Source: Polyangia bacterium (lineage in GTDB: Bacteria > Myxococcota_A > Polyangia > Nannocystales > Nannocystaceae). From it: a DNA stretch of 64,000 bases. Shown piece after piece: positions 61,301-64,000 of this stretch. The notes under the pieces are model-generated. The model saw only the letters and a program-made list of their open reading frames with translations. It did no database searches and had not been told where the DNA came from. The number at the start of each line of letters is the position of its first letter. The first letter of the stretch is position 1. The position numbers and the translations under genes are program-made. The stretch lies in contig JAUIKS010000030.1 in assembly GCA_030430565.1 (NCBI GenBank), positions 62,001-126,000 of the forward strand, written 5' to 3'.

Positions 61301-62068
61301 AAGCGCACTTCGTCGCACATCCTGTCGGATACTCCGTTCCCGTTCAGTCTCGGCCTTCGCTAGGCCAAAGTCCATCACGCGTACGCGCCCATCGTCGCCC
61401 ACCATGATGTTTTCGGGCTTGATGTCGCGGTGCAACAGGCCCTCGGCGTGAGCGGCCGAGAGCCCGCGAGCAGCTTGTTTGACGACCGATAGGACATGTC
61501 GCCAGCGAGGCTGCTCCTGCTTGATCCATTCACTCAGTGTCCGGCCGACGACGAACTCCATAGCCACCCATACCTGTCCCTGATGAGTGCCGACGTCGTG
61601 GACCGCGACGACGTTCGGGTGAGATAACTTAGCAAGTGCCTGAGCCTCGCGATACAGGCGAGTGCGGGCTACGTCACTGTTCTTGCCGCGAAGCAGTTTG
61701 ACTGCGACCTCGCGGTCGAGTTCAGGGTCGTATGCTGCGTAGACTACGCCCATACCACCCGCGCCGATAATTCGCAGAATCTTTAAGCGCCCGATGTGGG
61801 AGTCGCGAGCCTCGTGTTGAAGGCTGCCGTCGGTATGTACTATTTTCTTTTCTACACGCTTGTTAGCCGAAGCGACTGTGTCGTCAAACACGTTTGGGTC
61901 GTCACTCGGGGTGACGTTCGGATCGACCGCGATGGTGTCGTCAAAGGCTTCGCCCGGGCAGACGCCTCGAGGGGCCGCGACGGTGTCGTCGAACGCAGCG
62001 CCTGGGAACGCTCCGTGTTGTGCAACATCCCGCACCCTACCATCCTGCTGTTTTCCGTCTGTGTCCAC
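58391..62068 (-). CDS. Transmembrane Ser/Thr protein kinase with 16 WD40 repeats
   Basis: A 1,225-residue Hanks-type kinase. The N-terminal tail (1-92) has three copies of FDDT(V/I)A, with Thr29, Thr45 and Thr64. The kinase domain (93-345) is complete: GAGGMG loop, Lys124 in VAVKLL, HRDIKPEN with Asp215, DFG at 233-235, APEQ. A membrane helix spans about 372-394, then a coiled segment with RAKMLIPENSEGEALKLG, and from about residue 500 to 1,190 sixteen WD40 repeats with the pattern YSPDGARIATASxDxTARIWDA, enough for two propellers outside the membrane. WD40-kinases of this build occur in myxobacteria and planctomycetes as sensors. The GTG at 62068 starts the frame. Codon usage is lighter in GC than the chromosome, consistent with the mobile element. 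Confidence 0.9.
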   Translation of the reverse strand: MDTDGKQQDGRVRDVAQHGAFPGAAFDDTVAAPRGVCPGEAFDDTIAVDPNVTPSDDPNVFDDTVASANKRVEKKIVHTDGSLQHEARDSHIGRLKILRIIGAGGMGVVYAAYDPELDREVAVKLLRGKNSDVARTRLYREAQALAKLSHPNVVAVHDVGTHQGQVWVAMEFVVGRTLSEWIKQEQPRWRHVLSVVKQAARGLSAAHAEGLLHRDIKPENIMVGDDGRVRVMDFGLAKAETERERSIRQDVRRSALSVELTAAGAIMGTPAYMAPEQFTGSTADERTDEFALAITLWEALYGRRPFAGDTFAKLAITVTSGSLEPVPTNSTVPTWLRRILERALDVDRNKRFESVRVMLEAIETCEQRTRLRVLIIGLSLGFLAMAVLGVIAATQWRSAETARANALTSREALAAEKLVVEEQNSALIAGEVKLRNALSAQQGLRAKMLIPENSEGEALKLGVLAVGAYAPTWARSPPPEATDALGHVLADDATIFRPAYTLKGHGDTVRAVAFSPDGSRIATASWDKSGRIWDAASGALVATLDGHENAVTALVYSPDGARIVTASRDHSARVWDARSGDLIATLRGHENSVVAVAYSPDGARIATAGDDKTARIWDAMSGDLIATLRGHKSPIRVVVYSPDSTRIATASADNTARLWNATSGALVATLRGHDDSVRALAYSPDGARVATASSDNTSRVWDATSGDLLYTLHGHENFVGALAYSPDGTRIATASWDKTVRIWDATSGDPVATLRGHENSVVALTYSPDGSCIATVGYDRTARVWDSVTGDAIATLRGHENSVVAVAYSPNGARIATAGFDRTVHIWDVRPDDNIATLQGHTNSVVAVAYSPDGARIATAGYDNAARVWDAGSGVLIDTLDGHTNYVVAVAFSPDGSRIATASWDNTARVWDAASGELVDTLHGHENSVGALAYSPDGDRIATAGYDNIACVWDATSGILVATLHGHKQPLGALVYSPDGSRLATTSADKTARIWNAASGEAITTLHGHENYVVAIAYSPDGAHIATASWDRTARIWDASSGSHITTLHGHENYVVGLVYSPDGEHIVSASFDKTARIWNADSGDIVAILRGHENEVYSLAYSPDGTRIATASVDTSARVWDAVSYVNIATLRGHRSDVNAIVFAPDGSSIATASADFTAKVWSPETGELLTDLKDRIGLRRPDGSISWPIPPRELARIGCQRLEPFKNEYPEAAHICDPLLHAR
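58560..60590. repeat. Sixteen tandem 126-bp WD40-coding repeats
   Basis: The 42-residue WD40 units are so alike in DNA that long blocks recur at 126-bp spacing. This indicates recent expansion by duplication or ongoing gene conversion. They are translated and have no spacers, so they are not a CRISPR. Confidence 0.9.
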
Positions 62069-62354
62069 TTGAGGATGCCTAAAATATCATCAATTTGACT
62101 GCCTACGTACAATGAGTACGCGACAGAACGCATAAGTGTTCTGCCAGTTGCGCGGAGGGCAACTACGTGCAGATCCGCGCGCAGTATCGACGGCATGGTC
62201 GATGCGGACGGGCGGACGTGGCGAGAAGCGAGTTCTCGGGCGAGCGCGTCTCGACGATTCGCGCTCAATAATGCGCGCGTCAGCGCGACCGAGCCGGCGC
62301 GTGGTGTCGCACACGCCACTATGTTCGCTCTACACTGAAAGCAGGCAATGCAGA
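62069..62354. promoter_or_regulatory. Intergenic region before the WD40-kinase gene
   Basis: No credible gene. An AT-rich patch at 62080-62098 and the perfect pair AGTTGC-N7-GCAACT (62146-62164) lie upstream of the kinase start on the minus strand; they could be promoter and operator, but no consensus was recognised. Confidence 0.35.
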
Positions 62355-62732
62355 TTACTCGACGAGGAGCAAGGCGAGTGTACCTGCGATCACTACACCG
62401 GCTGAGAACACAATCACACGGCGATTCCCGCGAGCAAAGGCGGTTGCATACGATTCAACCGCATCAATGAACACTTCACCGATTTGTCCCGTTGCGGAGG
62501 TTGCTTCAGACGACTTGTGCTGGCTGGTGGAGCGCCGTCGGCTGTATTGGGGTGAGCCAAGCAACACCTCACGTGCCTCGTTACACTTCCGCATGAGCAA
62601 GCCCGCCGCTGCCTTATTTCGGTGCCGGTCCGGGTGCAGGATCGCCGCGTACTCGCGATAACGAGCCCGGATCGCCTGGTCGTCTGGGTAGTCCTCCAGA
62701 CACAGGTGCGCGAGCGCGTCAGAGACCGTCAC
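62355..62732 (-). CDS. J-domain protein with C-terminal membrane anchor
   Basis: A 125-residue protein. Residues 1-60 form a J domain: helix II YREYAAILHPDRHRN with the essential His-Pro-Asp at 33-35, then helix III with KAAAGLLMRKCNEAREVLLG. A polar linker follows and a hydrophobic helix at about 104-124 anchors it at the C-terminus, so the J domain faces the cytoplasm. J domains stimulate the ATPase of Hsp70/DnaK; a membrane-anchored one would recruit DnaK to the membrane. The GTG at 62732 overlaps the upstream gene by 14 bp, so it belongs to the small-gene operon. Host interaction or element assembly are both possible roles. Confidence 0.82.
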   Translation of the reverse strand: MTVSDALAHLCLEDYPDDQAIRARYREYAAILHPDRHRNKAAAGLLMRKCNEAREVLLGSPQYSRRRSTSQHKSSEATSATGQIGEVFIDAVESYATAFARGNRRVIVFSAGVVIAGTLALLLVE

Positions 62733-62925
62733 CGCGTGCTTCCCGTAGCCTCGGGCCGTCAGGACGCCGAATCAGCGACACGCCGACCGCAGTCACCACG
62801 ACACCTGCCGCGACACCGCCGAGCAGCTTCCAGTTTCGATACCACGGAACGCCACCACAAGAGCCGCCCGACGCGGCGCAGCTCTCACAGCAGTGTTCCT
62901 TCCCCTGTTTATCTACGAACGCCAT
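62719..62925 (-). CDS. Small Cys-rich membrane protein
   Basis: A 68-residue protein: a short start, a Cys cluster in HCCESCAASGGSCGG (four Cys, perhaps metal-binding), one membrane helix (about 30-50, LLGGVAAGVVVTAVGVSLI), and a basic tail. The ATG at 62925 has AGGAGG 6 nt upstream; the GTG at 62931 overlaps that ribosome site and is unlikely. It overlaps its neighbours by 17 bp (upstream gene) and 14 bp (J-domain gene), which indicates translational coupling. No family recognised. Confidence 0.65.
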   Translation of the reverse strand: MAFVDKQGKEHCCESCAASGGSCGGVPWYRNWKLLGGVAAGVVVTAVGVSLIRRPDGPRLREARGDGL

Positions 62926-63286
62926 CGTCACCCTCCTGCGTCAGACGGCAAGCAAGCCCCGCCACGATCGCCCCGATTCCTAGCCCGCCGACGAGTGCAC
63001 CGACCGCGAGTCGCTGGTTCCAATTCGCGCGGCGCGACTGCCCATCCATCTCATCGAACACGAGATCGACCTCACCGCGTGTTGCCTGCGACTGCGCATC
63101 AACATCGACTGCCGCGGCGTTCTTGCCCTCGATGTTCTTGAGCCGCCACAGGATCGTGCGCCGCGTGCTCTTCTCGTGCGCGCCTTGCCGCGGGCGTGCT
63201 GGGGCCGAGTACACATCCTCGTCAAGCACGAGAACGTGGAGCTTGTCGCCCTTGAATTCGGTCGGTGGATCCGTCCAGTTGATCAT
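62909..63286 (-). CDS. Single-pass membrane protein in the small-gene operon
   Basis: A 125-residue protein. The N-terminal 90 residues are polar, with a strand-rich start (WTDPPTEFKGDKLHVLVLDEDVYS) and a charged helical part (RRTILWRLKNIEGKN ... EVDLVFDEMDGQ); one membrane helix near 93-112 is followed by a short acidic/basic tail. The ATG at 63286 is supported by GGAGG 7 nt upstream; the longer open frame extends back into the next gene in a different frame and is not real. It lies 14 bp after the upstream gene's stop. Function unknown. Confidence 0.65.
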   Translation of the reverse strand: MINWTDPPTEFKGDKLHVLVLDEDVYSAPARPRQGAHEKSTRRTILWRLKNIEGKNAAAVDVDAQSQATRGEVDLVFDEMDGQSRRANWNQRLAVGALVGGLGIGAIVAGLACRLTQEGDDGVRR

Positions 63287-63300
63287 GTTCGCCTCCGCGC

Positions 63301-64000
63301 TCACGCCCCGTTGACCTCGACCGTGCGGACGAGAACCTTCGAGTAGCGCTGGTAGTTGCTGTCGCCGATCACCAGCGACAGGCCCGGCATCACGAGGCCC
63401 GCCGGGAGCCCGTTGTCGGCCGGGAACGCTCGGACGATCCGGGTGCTCGGATACTGCGCGAGGATGTCGCCGAACGCGTAGACCTTGTTGAGCCAGCCCG
63501 CGCCCTCGTCTTCGACCGGAGTCACACCTGCGAGCTCGTTGACGACCTGGATGCGGTTCCCGACCCACGTCAGCGTGTACTCGTGCTCGTTCGCCGTCCC
63601 AACGGTCGCCTGCGTCAGCAGGTTCAGGTTCGCGTTCGAGTTGATCGACATCACGCCGATCTGGATCTGCGAACCGTCACCCGCGAAGTCGATCACGAGG
63701 TTGACGTACGGGGTGTTCAGCGCTGAGTCGTTCCCCGCGGTCAGGCTCGCGTAGCGAATCACGAGCGACTGAAGGTCCCCGAGTGGCAGCTCGTCGGCGT
63801 AGCTCGTCGACAAGATTCCTTTGTTCCCCGCGCCCGTACCGTGAAAGCCCTTGTTCCCCGCGGCGTTCGGGTTCCCTGTGATCGCGTGGGTCCAAAGAAG
63901 CCAGCCGTCCTCGCGCGGGGTCGCCCCGGCCGCGTTGACGCTTCGATCGATCCACGCGCTTCGCGGCACCGTTCCAGCGGCGACCGTCGAGCCCGCGCTC
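63301..64000 (-). CDS. Unidentified protein, partial (5' end outside window)
   Basis: The frame is open to the right edge; at least 233 residues are seen. The sequence is rich in Gly, Asn, Thr and beta-strand patterns: GNKGFHGTGAGNKGILSTSY, SLVIRYASLTAGNDSALNTPYVNLVIDF, EHEYTLTWVGNRIQVVNEL, GLSLVIGDSNYQRYSKVLVRTVEVNG. No signal peptide can be judged. Its place in a compact operon next to an integrase-bearing region suggests a phage or element structural protein such as tail fibre or decoration protein, but no specific family is recognised. Internal GTG at 63969 is not a convincing start. Confidence 0.55.
   Translation of the reverse strand, partial: SAGSTVAAGTVPRSAWIDRSVNAAGATPREDGWLLWTHAITGNPNAAGNKGFHGTGAGNKGILSTSYADELPLGDLQSLVIRYASLTAGNDSALNTPYVNLVIDFAGDGSQIQIGVMSINSNANLNLLTQATVGTANEHEYTLTWVGNRIQVVNELAGVTPVEDEGAGWLNKVYAFGDILAQYPSTRIVRAFPADNGLPAGLVMPGLSLVIGDSNYQRYSKVLVRTVEVNGA

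Noticed and set aside
62090..62319. Open frames of 74 and 155 codons between the J-domain and kinase genes
   Set aside because: Arg-rich, no domain, and they cross the kinase upstream region; no ribosome site supports them.
63287..63568. Long upstream extension of the 62909-63286 gene
   Set aside because: The extension lies in another frame of the well-supported upstream gene and is Arg/Gly/Pro-rich; the internal ATG at 63286 has a good ribosome site.

Overview
The window reads as chromosome of a very GC-rich myxobacterium (Myxococcota), most likely of the Nannocystis/Plesiocystis/Enhygromyxa group. This rests on the density of secreted lipoproteins with low-complexity Ser/Thr/Gly/Asp linkers, including (Gly-Asp)n tracts, MopE-type and DUF4215-type Cys motifs and FG-GAP repeats. 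An AgmX/PglI-type protein, a 3,418-residue TPR protein and a Ser/Thr kinase fused to WD40 repeats point the same way. The lineage is inferred from style; no rRNA or marker gene is present.

Layout. 1-6 kb: minus-strand genes for a cut lipoprotein, a GT4 glycosyltransferase, an M28 peptidase lipoprotein, a Pro-rich membrane protein, an NTF2-like protein and a lipoprotein. 6-13.4 kb: fatty acid hydroxylase, alpha/beta-hydrolase lipoprotein, a TauE transporter divergent from a LysR regulator, a thioredoxin-like protein and a DUF3089 lipoprotein. 13.5-20.8 kb: three more lipoproteins (beta-propeller, EGF-like, receptor-L-domain), a MurE-like ligase lacking its usual first domain, and YihY. 21-26.5 kb: YhhN, then a signalling group of single-domain response regulator, GAF histidine kinase and receiver-GGDEF-EAL protein. 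26.7-38.2 kb: a lipoprotein and the giant TPR gene. 38.5-42 kb: an OpuC/EgtU-type ABC importer (ATPase plus fused binding protein-permease) and a lipoprotein archaemetzincin. 42-55 kb: nucleotidyltransferase, RCC1-like lipoprotein, benzoate-CoA-ligase-family enzyme, Coa1-like protein, an extremely acidic lipoprotein, a stand-alone LigD-type polymerase domain with a histone-like tail, an AgmX-type lipoprotein, a (GD)n lipoprotein, a deaminase, a membrane protein and a degenerate EF-Tu paralogue.

From about 56.95 kb the sequence changes character. An FG-GAP lipoprotein gene stops abruptly, its last codons have foreign codon usage, and a tyrosine recombinase follows. Beyond it lie a less GC-rich 1,225-residue Ser/Thr kinase-WD40 protein and a tight minus-strand operon of a J-domain protein, small membrane proteins and an unidentified protein that runs off the end. 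This is probably the left end of an integrative element or prophage; its right end is outside the window.

Two patterns cut across the genes. First, at least 16 genes have a TAnnnT-like -10 hexamer ending only 6-10 nt before the start codon and no Shine-Dalgarno sequence, which suggests widespread leaderless transcription and was used here to choose starts. Second, a dyad ATGTCT-N4-AGACAT recurs in intergenic DNA and in two cases lies flush against the -10 box, including the promoter of the integrase.
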